From assembly GCF_014898055.3 (NCBI RefSeq), contig NW_023601433.1:89661106-89725105 (forward strand): a stretch of 64,000 bases of DNA. The letters are read 5' to 3'. Source of the DNA: Talpa occidentalis (lineage: Eukaryota; Chordata; Mammalia; Eulipotyphla; Talpidae). The notes below the pieces were generated by a model. That model did not search any database. It was not told the origin of the DNA and saw nothing but the letters and a program-made list of their open reading frames with translations. Of this stretch, positions 12,653-24,814 are shown in pieces. The stretch's first letter is position 1, and each line of letters begins with the position of its first letter. Both the position numbers and the translations under genes were made by a program.

Positions 12653-14703
12653 ATTCGATAAAGATGGTCGCATTTGATCTCTTTTAATGCCAAATGCCTC
12701 CATTTTGGCCCAGTTGTCATTTTTTAGTGTCGTTTCTGTCTCCCTTCCTGACACCGCACCGAGCGTGTGGAAGAGGCCCGTGGGCTGGAGGTCTTGCAAC
12801 CAGGTTGTCCGTGTTTGTCACGCGGGTTCAGCACTGGCTCGTTCCGTGCAGCACTGATCTGCAGGTGTGTGAGCGACACTGAGAACTGGATTCACCACCG
12901 TGAGATCCACATTGTGGAAAATTAAAAGGCATCTATACGGAATTTTGATTCCTTATCGCCCTACGTGACAGGCAGTCAGAATGCAGAATTGGGTGCTGTA
13001 GGCCAAGTTTAGAATGTCTCCCTAATGCACCAGCTTTTCAGCAGAAAATGTAAATAATTCACGCACACACCAAATCAAAACAGGTCAGAGGCGCATCCAA
13101 GCGGCAGGCCCTCTGTCTGCAGGAGCCATGATTATTATTTAATAGGTCTCTTCGGGCTCAAAGTCCCACAGGCCCATGAGAAATGTAACTGCTCTGTTCA
13201 CAGGCCTTTTCCAGTAAGTACTCTGCTAAGAGCGCTTTCTCTAAATTCAAATATTTATGAACGATTTTTCAAAAGTACTGAGTTGGAGGGAAGGTTACCC
13301 GAAGTGCTTATCAAATCCCGAAGCACAGAGGTGTCCACGTGGCCCACGGACGCCCTGGCCGAGGTGGCGCTGAGCTGGCTTCCTGGCCTTTCACTCGCAG
13401 TGAGATTTTTTTTTAATTTTGAAATCTTTGAGTCTCTGTCTTCCGGGGCTCATTTATGCTCAGTGCCTTAGTGCTTGTTCAAGGAGAAGGTTCTGGAAGC
13501 TGCTGTATGAGATGCTACGCCAAAGGTGATTCCGTTTTCAGGGTGTCCGATGGCTCAGGGCGATTCTTTTGGAATCAAAATGCAGACGAGAGGCACTTTG
13601 TCAGCTCCCTGTGCCCGGCAGGGGGCTCGAGCCCGCCTGGGGCCAGCGGCCGCCTGCCCCACTGTGAGATCCCGCCGGCCTGCTTATCGCCGCCCGCCCC
13701 GCATGCCCTATGTCCGGTCATCTCCAGGGTTCCCGTTGGCAGCGCGAGACTGCACAGTGCAGGTCTTTTAGGGTCGCCTCTACCATCAGGGGAACTTGAG
13801 ATGCCCCCTCTCCTCAGCGCATCCTTAGACCCCCGTCAGGACGCCGCCCCTCCCCGCAGCGACCGTGGGAAGAGCTCCAGGAATGGCTCCACCCGCGGCA
13901 TCCGGTGTCCGCCCGGACGCCCCTCTCGTGACTGCACAGTTATTAGCCGATCACACTCCCCTGGCTCTCTCGTGAGGAAGCGACGCGCTCGGGCAGCAGC
14001 AGGGACGAGCCCTCTTCCGTACGTGCCCCGTCCCGGGAGGAGCCGCGTCCATGCTCACACAGGGGGAAAGTGAGACAGCTGGACTGCTGCCCCCCAGCAC
14101 CCTCCCTGCCGGGGACTCCTAGAAAGCAGCCTCAGGTGACACACTAGTGCCCCACCAGCCAGGAGAGGAATGTCCACATTTATTTGGCACCACTGAATAC
14201 AGAACAGCCCTCAGGCTGTGTGTGAGGAGCCCTGGGCCCTGGGCATTGGCCAGGATGCTGCCTCTTGGACAGAGAGGGTGGACACCCTGAGAGCCTCCTC
14301 CAAGTTTCTGCTGCTCAAGTTTCTGGAACTACTTTTTAAGTGTCGAGATGTTTACCTGATGCCCCATCAGACACCAGCCACCCAAATGGAACACTAGGGT
14401 TGTCACGTTATACCTTCAGCACAGAGTTTTCTGGCAGCGTGATGTCTACTTCCTGTAAAATAAACCTGTTTTTAGGAGGCTTCAGAGCCTCCTTGATTTC
14501 ACCCCAGAGGTTTGTGATCTCTGGGCATCATGGCGGCACAGGCAGGGCAGAAGCAGCAGCAGGTGCATCTCCAGGGGATGTCACAGGAGTGTCTGGCAAG
14601 TCGGATGCCTTGTCCTGGAGACCGAGCAGCCCAATTCCGAGCCTCCCACCACCTACACTAATGAATCGTTTTTAATCACTTCTCTTAAGATTGGCAAGCC
14701 TCC

Positions 14704-14943
14704 GGGCCTCCCTCGTGGCTCAGGGGTTGAGTCTCAGGCTATCACCTCTGCAGAATGAGTTCGATCCCCAGGCAGGGACCTGACCCACAGGGCGCGGCAG
14801 ACCTCTCCTGTCTCCCCGCTGCTCCCCTCAGCAGTGTGTTTCAGTTGATCTGCCTGTTCTGTTCCCTGATATGTCTCTGGTGAGTCCTCTCACCCCCTGC
14901 GCTTCTGGCTTGCACCCCAGCTCCTGTATGCATTAAAAAAAAT
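14704..14943 (+). repeat. tRNA-derived SINE in sense orientation
   Basis: Starts GGGCCTCCCTCGTGGCTCAG, B-box-like GAGTTCGATCCCC, and ends in an A-tail (CATTAAAAAAAATA). The only complete copy in this window lying in the same direction as GLT1D1. A clear target duplication was not found. Confidence 0.9.
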
Positions 14944-15638
14944 ATGTCTGGGCCTAGGTGTTTGAGAGCTTTGAGCTGATGAGCCAGGATTCCCTTTGAG
15001 CAACTTGGAAGCTTTAGGAAGTGCTTTTAATAAAGCCACCGTCAGAACTTGTACTTACCAAGGAAAAATTTATATTTTTGCCTCCTATACAGTATGACTT
15101 TGCGCATATACGTCAAAACCAGTATTTATTGCTGTTTCTCCTTGCAATAAGCTTCACAGCAGAAGGTTGTATTAATCAAAAGTGGGAAATCTTTTAGTTG
15201 TTGCTGCCTGTTATTCTATTATAAAAAGACATAAATTAGCGTTTGGGTCTGTTACAAATCACATGTATTTATAGCTCTGCATCCACCAGGACACCGGCTC
15301 TTTATATCTGGTAACGGGCCAAATTCAGTAATGGTTTCTCAGAGCCTTAGAAGTGGAGAACCCCCCTCCCCCCCAAACTCCTTTACTTTATGCATCGTTG
15401 AGTTAATCTTGCAGGCTGGTGACACACACGACTTTGGCTTATGAGTTATTTCAAGGCAAGCGAAACGACCATTCACATCGGGCAAGAAAAGCTGATTTGT
15501 ATTTAGAACATTTCTATGGGAAATGCTTTTCAAATCAACCGAGCCAGTTGGCGTTGGCCACACCTCTTCTGTGACAATGCCTAGAAATAACCCACACCCA
15601 GGCGTCTCTTATCCTCCGACCCGGTTTTCTTTGTTTCT

Positions 15639-15875
15639 TTTTTTAAAAAGGTTTATTTATTTGTGCAGGCCAGAGCTGAGAGGACTCCCCAGAGACAGAG
15701 TGGGGAGCAGAACAGGCGGATCCACTGAAATCCACTGCTGAGGGGAGCAGCGGGGAGACAGGAGAGTCTGCCGCGCCCTGTGGGTAGCTCCCTGGCCGGG
15801 GATCGAACTCGTGCTGCAGAGGCTGCGGACAGCTTCATTGTGCTGAGACTTAGCCCCTGCGCCACCAGGGAGGCC
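15639..15875 (-). repeat. tRNA-derived SINE
   Basis: Same family. Flanked by a mutated ~22-base direct repeat (CCGACCCGGTTTTCTTTGTTTC at the left, CTGACTCAGTTTTCTTGATTTC at the right, each read as one 22-base site in two parts). Shortened by an internal deletion relative to the other copies. Confidence 0.9.
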
Positions 15876-17630
15876 CCTGACTCAGTTTTCTTGATTTCGT
15901 TGGATGAAATCTTAAAATGCCACGGATGACAATGTTTTAAAAGCCTGTATAGGACTTGATAGTTATTTTTACAGGTGTTCAGTGGGGTTTGGAGCCCCTG
16001 CTCAGAGACAGGTCAAGTCCAACGGGACAGCCCGGAAGGTCTCACCTCCCACCATTCATGCTGCTCGCAGCGTTGCGATCTCTGTCTGATTCACTGATTT
16101 TTGCTCGTCTAGAAAGGCCTGGAAGGGCACGTGGGCTATTCTGCGTCGAGTGCCAGGCCGTGCTCCTTACAGGGCGGGGGCATGACCGGCAGCCCTACTC
16201 TGCCACCCGCAGGCCACATCCGTTGATACGTAACGATACTGAACCCGATGCCACACCCCATGCCAGCTTCTGAGTTAAGGGCCACCCCATACACTTCCAT
16301 GGCGCTCGGAGTCCCCCGTGCAGGCCTCTGCTGGGCCCGAAGGCGTTCCCGGCCTCAGCGCCTGGCAGTAAAGTCGCCTCCCGCCTTCTAGGGAAAAGGT
16401 AGTTAAACCACAGGCGTGTTCGAGGGCTCGGAACTGCAGGTCCTGATCCCAGGTGACTGGTGTGAGCCTTTAATCCCATGAAAGTTAATGTCTTCTTTAA
16501 CCGTTAGAGAAGAGATTTTTGAGCCTCTTTTTTTTAGGGGTTTGCAATTTTAAGGCCATGTCGGGCACTGGCATCCCTGCCTGTTGATGAATTGAGGGGG
16601 TCAAGGCTTCAGCGGTCTCAGAGGCTTCTCCCTGCGAGACCCCAGCCCCCACCTGCTGTGGAGCCTGGGGCGCGACCCGGCCGCCCGCGCCGCGTCTCCC
16701 CACCAGCCTCCCTCTCCCGGAGCTTGTGTCCCGGAGTGTGAGGCCCAGAAGCCAAGCGCTCCACTCCCGCAGCCCAGCGGCCCAGGCCCCGCGGTCAGGA
16801 GCCAGGACGGGTGTGGTGGCCGTGACAGCCGTCCATGCGCCAGCCGGGTCCCCCGCGCTGACCTGCGGCTTGGGCCACGGGCGGGAGGACGCGCCGGGGG
16901 GCTTTGTCCCAAAGGGTGTCTTCAGAGAAGCCACCCTGGTGTGGCCGGGACCCGCAGCCCTAGACAGGGGCCCTCCCTCCGCCCCCCGCGTGCACCCTGG
17001 CTCCTGACCCGGCCAGGCAGTACCGGGCTGCGCTTCCAGAGGCGCTCGAGACGCGGATTCTTTCTCCCTGGTGGCCCTCTGAGGGTTGGCCAGCTTCGCC
17101 AGGTTTGCCCGGCACCAGGAGGACGAGTAAGTGTCTGTCTTGGTGCCAGTGTCCAGAGCAGCCTCGCCAGCCGTGCCTTCCCTCCTCCCAGCGGGGCCAC
17201 GGCGGGTCCTGGCAGGACCCCCGCCCAGTGCCGCCGCCCAGCCATGGGGTCACCCTGCTCCCCGCTTCCTCTCCCTCCTCCCCGCGCCCTTCCCTTCCCA
17301 AGAGTGGGGGGACTCGCCCCGCGGGGGTTGCACCCCCAATGTCCACCTCCCCCCACATGCACCAGAAGGGCCCCCCGGCATGTTCCACGCTGAGCTCCGG
17401 TACCTTCCTGCGACCACGGCGTGCAGCGCCCCGGCCCCGGCCCCGGCCCGGCCTCTGCCTGCTCCTGGCGGCCCGGCAGCCTCTGCCCGCGGGGAGCGAG
17501 CGGCCATGAGCGCTGCGGGGCGGACCCTTGGGGCTGCTTTCCCAGACACTTCCTGGGGGACGTTTTATTTCCGTGAAGCCCTGACCACGGGCCCGCCAAT
17601 TGACTGTTCCCCTTTCTCCTCTCTTCAAAG

Positions 17631-17667
17631 CCGCACGCTCGGGGCAAGATCCACGTCCAGAGCCAAG
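17631..17667 (+). CDS. GLT1D1: GLT1D1 coding micro-exon 5
   Basis: Only 37 bases: acceptor TTCAAAG, donor G|GTGAGT. It encodes PHARGKIHVQSQ plus the first base of a glycine codon. It follows a 9.7-kb intron. The match to human and the phase fit on both sides make it secure despite its size. Confidence 0.94.
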
Positions 17668-18548
17668 GTGAGTCTCCGGACGCGCCTGCAGCCTGAAGCT
17701 CGCCCGGGGTGCGCCGGACCGTGTGCGGAGGCGCCAGCGCGGTGCCGAGACTCTCACGATTAGTGGGGTGCTTGTGTTACTTCGGGGTGGCGGCTGGCAG
17801 GGGAGCTGGGGCACCACGGGAGGGCGCTCTGCGGAGCCCGTCGCAGGAGGTCGTGGCCGGCAGGGACAGCCCCCGCCCCCACCCCGGGCCGTCCCAGGCA
17901 GAGCCGGGCTGCGCCTTCAGGCCCACAAGTCTGAACTTGAGCTGTGGGGTCAGGCCCTGCCCCCCACCCCGCCCCGGGCCACCCCAGAGGTGCCTCCGAT
18001 GAGCTTTCTCGAAGCCCCAGCATCTCCCAAAGTGCCGGCAACCCCCGCGGGGCCCAGCGGAAACCATGGCGGGAGCAGCTCCAGGGGGCTGACACGGCGG
18101 GGCCCCAGGCCGGCCCAGCCCCCTTCTCCACGGCGCACGTGGCCTGGTGCAGGTGCCGCGGCCTCAGTGACGCCTGTAGCTGCGCACTCACCGAATGGCC
18201 TCGCTCTCCGACCCCCTCTTCAGGAGGATGCACCCGTGCAGGCGTGTGGAGGGTCAGGGCTGGGGGTGGGGGCTCCGTCCTCACCCAGGGTCGGGGGGGC
18301 TCCGTCCTCGCGCAGGGTTTGACTGACACCAAGGCCCAGCAGCTTTGCTCTTCTGCCTGCACACCTCGGCCTTTTAAATGTGCTGGCAACTCTTTGAACC
18401 CCCGATTCCGCAGATGAACTGGAGGAGCCCACCTGCTCCACAGTCCGTCGGGGTTTCCAGACGGTGTGAGAAGCCCCAGACCCCAGTCAACACCAGTAAC
18501 GTGTGTCGCAGGCCGTGACCTCTGTATCTTCTCTTCCCTTTGGCCCAG
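17668..18548 (+). other. GLT1D1 intron 5
   Basis: 881 bases, GC-rich, no repeat recognised; contains a short GTCCTCACCCAGGGTC/GTCCTCGCGCAGGGTT direct repeat near 18275-18320. Confidence 0.7.
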
Positions 18549-18605
18549 GAGTTGCAGCTGTGCCGAACCCCACCTTTAGCTGGGACGCCTTTCTGGAGCG
18601 CTTGG
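18549..18605 (+). CDS. GLT1D1: GLT1D1 coding exon 6
   Basis: Acceptor GGCCCAG and donor G|GTAAGA. It encodes GVAAVPNPTFSWDAFLERL and the first base of the next glycine codon. This is the interdomain region and the least conserved exon, but the length is identical to human and the PN..F.W..FL pattern is retained. Confidence 0.93.
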
Positions 18606-19912
18606 GTAAGAGACACTCCTCCGGGCCCCTGGTTGAGGGCGTCCGTCCACGGCGTCCACACTGCCCAGGCTGCCCTGGACATGGGCGACAAGGCTGCGGG
18701 CCCAGGGGATGTGCTGTTTTAGGTGGGACAAGGGGGAGGGGGTCAGCTCAGTTCTCTGACCTCAGAGACAGCCCCCCAGGGCCCCCCGGCTGGAGGCGTG
18801 AGAACCTGGCCCTTCTGACCTGCCCATCCCCCCTGGAAGGTTCAGGCCGCCCCAGGCCCTCCTCCCCCGGGGCTGCAGCCTCAGGCTCTCGACGCTTGAC
18901 CAGTTGCTCACAGTAGAAATGACCTTTGTGAGACGAGCGGGTCAGCCCCAGCTCAGGCCCCGCCCAGCCTCAGCAGCACAGAGACCTGCGGACGGGGCGG
19001 GGGGAACGTGTGCGCAGCGAGCTGGGGTGTTTATATGGGAACATTGTATATCGACAGCGTTTGTATGTTTTGTCTTTTAAACATCATTATATAGGAAGCG
19101 TATAATTCTATCGCCACATTGTAGACGCACGCGGCACTATGAATGACGCGTGTGCGTGCACAATCTCAGCCGTGCTGCGTGCCGGACAGGCAGTTGCTCT
19201 AATTGCACATGTTAGTATCTCACGACACAAGCGTTTAGCGTCGTATCTCATGCAGATGCGACCTTGTCCTGGCCTAAATAGACACGTGAGCACGCAGCCC
19301 CCGCCGTGGGCGTTGCGGCTGCAGGGAATGGTTTTGAAGAGACAGCCCCAGCGGCTCTCCTCCCCGCGCTGGCCCGCCCTGTTCCTCGATCTCTAAAAAG
19401 TGATTTCTGAAGGAAAACTTGCTGTATGAGGTAGACTCCAGGTGGGATGCCAGTGGCCCCGGGCAGAGGTGCAGGCCCCCGGCTGCCCTCTCTCCACCCC
19501 AGCTTCCCGTCGCCCCTCCGCCTGCTGCTGAGCGTGTGTCTGGCTTCTGCTGCCCGGTGATGTTCCGGGACCCGCCCACCCTGCCCCGCGTGCCTGTGAC
19601 TCATGTGTCTCTGAGTGGTGCCCACTTACCCGCCCTGGCCGTGATTTCTGGGAAGTGCACCACCAGCTCTGTCCTGCTACGGCCACAGAGTGGTTCCAGC
19701 CACCTGCGGGGCACAGCCTTGAGCACACCTGGGCCACCTGGTGTGACCCCACGGGGCACGGGACTGCCACACAGCCGCCCACAGCCCCCCAGCTCTCTGG
19801 CTGCGGACTGTGGGGTGGCCTCCCTGAGCGGGGAGGGGGCCCTGCCCAGCATCCCGGGGCCGAGCTTGGATTGCCCCGGGGCAGAGGCTGCTCCAGGGGG
19901 CTGGGTTGTGGA

Positions 19913-20013
19913 GTGGACACGCGTCACTGCAATGTGGACATGCATCACTGCAATGTGGACATGTGTCACTGCGGTGTGGACATGCGTCACTGTGGTGTGG
20001 ACACGCGTCACTG
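19913..20013. repeat. 21-bp minisatellite
   Basis: Nearly five units of a 21-base repeat (GTGGACATGCGTCACTGCAA followed by T) with a few substitutions. The spacing of GTGG is exactly 21 at 19913, 19934, 19955, 19976 and 19997. Divisible by three, so all frames stay open through it, which produces misleading ORFs. Confidence 0.92.
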
Positions 20014-20464
20014 ACAAGCAGCGGGTCAGGGCCTGCCCCGGCCAGGGGAGGGGAGTGGCGTGCGCGGCCTCGGGCCTCTCACCCCAGTGGCTCCGTGGGA
20101 TAGTGACGGGGCCTGGGGTGTGGGTGGTCGCCTCCCCGTGGCGGCGGGGGGCAGGTTCAGCTCCTTTCCGTGCAGACCACTTGGGGGCCTTCCTCGGTGA
20201 AGACTTGCCAAGGCTTTGCCCACGTTTCGACTGTGATGTTGTCTTGTCACCCTGGGTTTGTGGGAGCCTTTAAAGAATTCGGCACAAGGCTTTCGTACAA
20301 TTTGTGGATCAGGCACATTTTCTCCCGTTCTCCGACGTGTCTTTCCATGTTTTAGCCGTGTCTCTTGAGGGCCGGAGCAGACATGTGTTGTGTTTATCCA
20401 TGCTGTCTGTAGTGACTTGTGCTTTGTCAGTCTCATCTAAGAGATCTTGGGCTGTGGAGATATT

Positions 20465-21060
20465 TCCTTTAATTTGACTCTAATATGTTAGCATTTTAGC
20501 TTTTTCACTAGGATATAACCCATCTCAAATTATGTTTTGTGTGCAGTGTGAGGCAGGGATCAAGACTCAGCCCTTTCCCTCTCTGCAGTCCCAGTGCCAT
20601 TTACTGAGAACACTTTCCTGCCACAACTGACTTGCTCGGGCCTGTGCTGCAGTCGGTGTGGCGTGGGTGTCACGCGGGTCGCCAGCCTGTCCTTGCCAGT
20701 GTCATGAGGCCTGTTGCTGTGCGTTCATGCGGAGCCTGAAAATCCAGTCTATTAGCCAACAACTGTGTTTCAGATTTGCTTTGGTGACTCCAGGGGGTTT
20801 GCTAAAGTGAATAAACTTTGAATCATCTGGTCAGTTTCTGTAAAACCTTGTTGTCATGAGTTTATAGATCACTTCAGCGGAAACTGATTTCTTAGCAAAC
20901 ATTTGTCTTCAGATCTGTGAACATAATATACCTGTCCGTTTATTTACGTTCTATTTAGCTTCATGATAATGTGTACAGGTCTTTCGTGTCTTCAAAAAAA
21001 TTATTCTGAAGAATGTGACTGCTCCTGATGCTTTTTTAAGTGGGGGTTCGGCAGTTTTCA
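20465..21060 (-). mobile_element. Old LINE-1 ORF2 fragment, antisense
   Basis: Reading the + strand, segments match the complement of the L1 reverse-transcriptase-to-C-terminal region in order: a GTGTGAGGCAGGGATCAAGA-type block, CAGTGCCATTTACTGAGA, GATCTGTGAACATAATATAC and TGTACAGGTCTTTCGTGTCT. Heavily mutated, no open frame. Outer edges are approximate. Confidence 0.8.
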
Positions 21061-21349
21061 TTTTTGAATCGTTTCCAACATGTGGAAATAAAGTGCATCG
21101 GCATCGGCTCCTGCAGTCTTACACGCCGGTCAGTTCTAATTACATCATGATTTTTTAAATGTCTTTACAGTATTTTTTTGAATTCTGTAAATTTTTTTGA
21201 TTGATTCCTTGGTTGGACATGTAGATTTTTTTATCCTTTTTTGATGTGTTGCCGTAAAGAGGCTAAGACTTGTCTTCACCTGTGCGCCCCACTGTTTTCT
21301 TAGAGACACATTCCTGTAAATGGAATCTACGTCAGATGATGCCCCCTTT

Positions 21350-21468
21350 TTAAAAGATTTATTTATTTATGCATGCAAGAGCTGGGGTGCAGGCCAGAGG
21401 TGTGGGGGGTGAGAGGACTCCCCAGAGACAGAGTGGGGAGCAGAACAGGCAGATCCACTGAAACACAC
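21350..21468 (-). repeat. 5'-truncated SINE
   Basis: Tail-proximal half of the same tRNA-derived SINE: AAGATTTATTTATTTATGCA on the + side through AGATCCACTGAAACACACA. The tRNA-like head is absent; unrelated sequence begins at about 21469. Confidence 0.88.
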
Positions 21469-22410
21469 ATGACAGGATGTGTTATCCACAGCCAGTGGAG
21501 AGGCGGTGGTCACTCCGGGGCAGCACCAGAGCAGTGTGACCCTCCAGTGGGGGGTCTCCTTGCGCCGGGGATGTGTTCTTGTTGTTTTGCTTCTGTGAGT
21601 GTGATAAGAGATGCCTGTGGATCTTATTAGATTCAGAGCAATTATGTTCCCATTCAAAACGTACAAAAGCGCAGAGCAACTGCTTGCTGTAAGCAATGCT
21701 CGAAGGCGTGACGTGAATGGGAGGCTGTTCCCTGCTCGGTTCACGTCTGGTTATAAGCGTTAGTAGGTGGTGACACTTTAGGTTGCTTGCATTAATTGCC
21801 TCAGTAATTTCTGTTGAATCAGTAGCTGGTCCTGCACAGCTGCCCCATGACTGCAGTGACTCAGCACCGCCCTGAGTAGCTCCTGGCTTTGTGCTTGGTG
21901 CTTGGCTGTCGCCAGGCGGGCAGGGGCGGGCGGGCGGCTCAGCCCTGCTTCCCCAGGGTCTCTGGACTCACCTGCCCTGAGAGGCCGCTGAGGCCTGGTG
22001 GGGCCGGCCCAGCCTCCTCCAGCTCAGCCGGGAGCATGGTCCCAACCTCAGCCCGGCTTACTGTAGCCTCTGTCTGGCCATGCAAACCTCTCCCTCTGCC
22101 TCTCGGGGGTTGCATTCATGAAATGCGACACCCACACTCCAGACCTGGCCCACGAGTGCATCACATACAAACCTTCCAAGTCTCACAAGGACGCTGTTCT
22201 GCCCAGTTGGAATTGGGTCTAAATATTTCTAGGGCCCCTGCCCATGCTTCAGGCCCTGGGCCCCTCCCTGTACCCGGCCCAGCTCAGCGCGGGCTTCCCA
22301 CCGGGACAGGGTCCAGTCCCGGCCGTGGACCCAATACACAGTGAGCAGCGGCGGCAGCACCCGCGCAGTCGCCTGGCCGCCTCCCCTGAGCGGGCTGCCC
22401 TCTGTTGCAG

Positions 22411-22506
22411 GGATCAGCCGCGGCGCGGACCGCCTGCACGTGTTCCTCCTGATATGTGGCCTGAGACAGGTCAAGGACCCCCTGTTCCTGCTGGACGCTT
22501 TCTCAG
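22411..22506 (+). CDS. GLT1D1: GLT1D1 coding exon 7
   Basis: Acceptor TGTTGCAG and donor CAG|GTACGG. It encodes ISRGADRLHVFLLICGLRQV and then KDPLFLLDAFS, the first strand and helix of the C-terminal, nucleotide-sugar-binding GT-B domain. Phase 1 at both ends. Confidence 0.96.
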
Positions 22507-22920
22507 GTACGGTTCCCGAGTCGCCCTCCTGGGGCCCACCTGAGGGTCCCCGTGGGAGGGAGCAGCGTGCTCTGTTGCGATCAGGCTGTCCCGTCCCCTG
22601 GGCCTGGGCGGTGGGGCTGGAGCCACTTCCTGGGACGCTGGCTGGTCCCGGCGTCTGCTCTCGGAGAAGCCTCGGGCCGTGATGAGCTGCAGAGGCTTAT
22701 TAGCCCGTTGAACACAAAGATAGGGATGACGGAACATTCTGGAAATAATATTTTGCTTAAAAGCATAAAATATACTGTTTACATTTGGGATGTGGTTTGA
22801 ACTGGCCGGTATGAAGTGATTTGGAATCATCTGTGTGAGGAGTAGTTTATATTAAACTTGTGTTTTCAGCTGTGACTTAAAACCATTTAAAAAGGCTTTT
22901 CCCCCCATGTCTCCCTCCAG
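22507..22920 (+). other. GLT1D1 intron 7
   Basis: 414 bases. First half GC-rich, second half AT-rich (22700-22890) ending in a normal polypyrimidine tract. No repeat recognised. Confidence 0.7.
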
Positions 22921-22970
22921 AATGGCACCGAGAGGAGCCCAGTGTCTACATGGTGATCGTAGGCCCTGAA
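22921..22970 (+). CDS. GLT1D1: GLT1D1 coding exon 8
   Basis: Acceptor CCTCCAG and donor GAA|GTAAGT. It encodes EWHREEPSVYMVIVGPE. VIVGPE matches the strand-turn in the C-terminal domain where GT4 enzymes usually have a V/I-G-x-G/P-x motif. It ends in phase 0. The preceding intron is only 414 bases. Confidence 0.95.
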
Positions 22971-23269
22971 GTAAGTCGGCGGCCTGTAAACCTTTCTCTC
23001 AGCTCTGTCTTCCTCTGGACGCTCTTCGAAATATTTTATAAAATTAGGTTTATAAATTGGTTTCACCCATTTGTCTTTTTAAGGAAATAAAGCCTCTATT
23101 TTTTAAATGAAAACCAGACTGAGGTTTCGAGTCTAGGAGGCTTTTTAAGTCTTGACGGTTAATGTGTGGCTGCACAGATGACTGATAAACTCTTCTGGAA
23201 ATACAGGTCACTTACGGGCGCGCAGCCAAGAGTGGGAGCAGCCCGTCAGGCAGATGGGGCCTGGGGTCC

Positions 23270-23425
23270 AGGTGGCCTGTGGGGCCAGGGGGGCCCGGCT
23301 GCTCCCGGGTTCTGGGGCGCTCCACGGGGTCTGGGTGGCCTGGGGATCTGGGTGGCCTGGTCATCCTGGGCGTTTGGATGCCCAGGTGGTCTGGGGGTCC
23401 AGGTGGCCGGGGGGTCCAGGAAACT
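23270..23425. repeat. Degenerate GC-rich minisatellite
   Basis: Repeated variants of GGTGGCCTGGGG and GGTCTGGGGGTCCA with spacing of about 11-17 bases. Boundaries are fuzzy. Confidence 0.65.
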
Positions 23426-24814
23426 CCCTTCACCCCCCAGCTGCTTCACGGGACCCCCCGACAAAGCCACGCGCTTGCTAACACACCCACCGTCGGCACA
23501 GGCGCCCTCCCTGCCACGCTCTTCTGTGCACCACCGCTGCCAGCTACGCTTGTGCCCCAAGACCGATTGCGTGGTTTGCAACATGGTCTGACGCGCTCTG
23601 GGCAGATTGGCCGTGCAGCCTGACCGGGCAGTGGAGGGCGAGGCTGCCGGTGCAGGGGCCTCTGTGCCTCGGTTTCCCCTCTGTCCAAGGCTGCCCGCTC
23701 CTTGGTGTGAGGACTCTGGGCCTGAGCCGGGGTGGGCGGTGCGGGCTGGCAGGGGCGTTGAGGCAGGGCCCCGGGCTGGGTCGCCTTACCCCGTGGATGG
23801 CAGGGCTCCGTGTTGCCCCGTCGGCGTTTGGCTTTGGTTTCCTGTTCCAGCAGCTTTGATCTCTCAGTTCAGCCCTTGGGGCGAAGCGCGCTCCGCTGCG
23901 GACCCTGAGAGCCGGCGGCCCCGGCTCTCTGATGAGGGCGCTGGGGGAGCGGGGCGAGAGGGCCGCTTAATGACTTCCTGCAAACACTCCTCATGTCGGA
24001 GATTATTTTCCTTAAGCCTGGGAGTTGAAACAATATATTCTGCTAGAAAATAAATAAGCTCCAAAGGAGGAAATGAGAATTTTCCTTGCTGCCTGCCTGG
24101 CTCTGCTTTTTAAAATTTCATAACATGTGCTTTCATTAAACAAAAATATCTACCCTTCTTTTTGCTTCTATCTTGGGTTTTGTTCCACTTGGCTTCACTA
24201 AGAGATTTGAAAATGAACTGATGTGGAAGGCGGATCTCGAGAGTTCAGTGCGGTTGGGACTCCAGCTTCAAAGTCTCAGGGACACCTGCAGTTAAATTTT
24301 AGAGTGTTAGGTAATTCAGCGGTCTTGTAAAATGTGATTTTTTTTTTTTTTTTTGCCTTGACATTATTTTTGCCTAAACATTTAATCACGAGAGCAGAAG
24401 GCTGCCGGTGCCATTAACTTCAAGAGGCATTTCTAGCTGGAGATGATCGTTAAGTAAAATATGAATTTGAAAATTAATGCGCTGAGCCACAAGCCTTGCT
24501 TGACCTGGGCATCGGGGCTATAATGTGATTCAGTTGATTAGGGTCATTTCACCCCAAAAGGAGCAGACGTGGGAAGTGAGGGGTTACCGGACAGCATTCA
24601 TTTGGGCCATATTCCGGGGAGCAGGGGCCCGAGGATGCCGTGACGTCAGGTGCTGGCCTGTGTCTGGTCCGAGGGGTAGAAAAGCTTGGGGAGGAGCTGC
24701 CCGGGAGCGCTGGGGAGACCGAGGCAGGAGTAGGAGTGGGGGCTCACCTTGCTGAGCGTTGTTCCGGGACCTGCGTGGACTCGGAGGACGTCCTTGGAGT
24801 GGACGCGGCGAGCT

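Larger units (their letters stand above)
7892..17630 (+). other. GLT1D1 intron 4, SINE-rich
   Basis: The longest intron seen here (9.7 kb). It holds five SINEs (10.6, 11.1, 12.4, 14.7 and 15.6 kb). AT-rich, repeat-poor stretches at 12890-13300 and 14950-15600 contrast with GC-rich ends. No exon-like segment was recognised. Confidence 0.75.
18606..22410 (+). other. GLT1D1 intron 6
   Basis: Contains a CpG-containing but AT-richer block at 19020-19290, a 21-bp minisatellite at 19913-20013, an old antisense LINE-1 fragment at 20465-21060 and a truncated SINE at 21350-21468. The rest is unrecognised. Confidence 0.75.

Noticed and set aside
10645..15876. tRNA gene candidates from box A/B-like motifs
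   Set aside because: These are heads of tRNA-derived SINEs with bodies, A-tails and target duplications, not functional tRNA genes.
19913..20013. CRISPR-like array of direct repeats
   Set aside because: Units are contiguous without spacers; it is a minisatellite in a mammalian intron.
19419..20273. Open frame with a VTAMWTC-like protein repeat
   Set aside because: The repeat is a 21-bp minisatellite, divisible by three, so the regular protein pattern has no coding significance.
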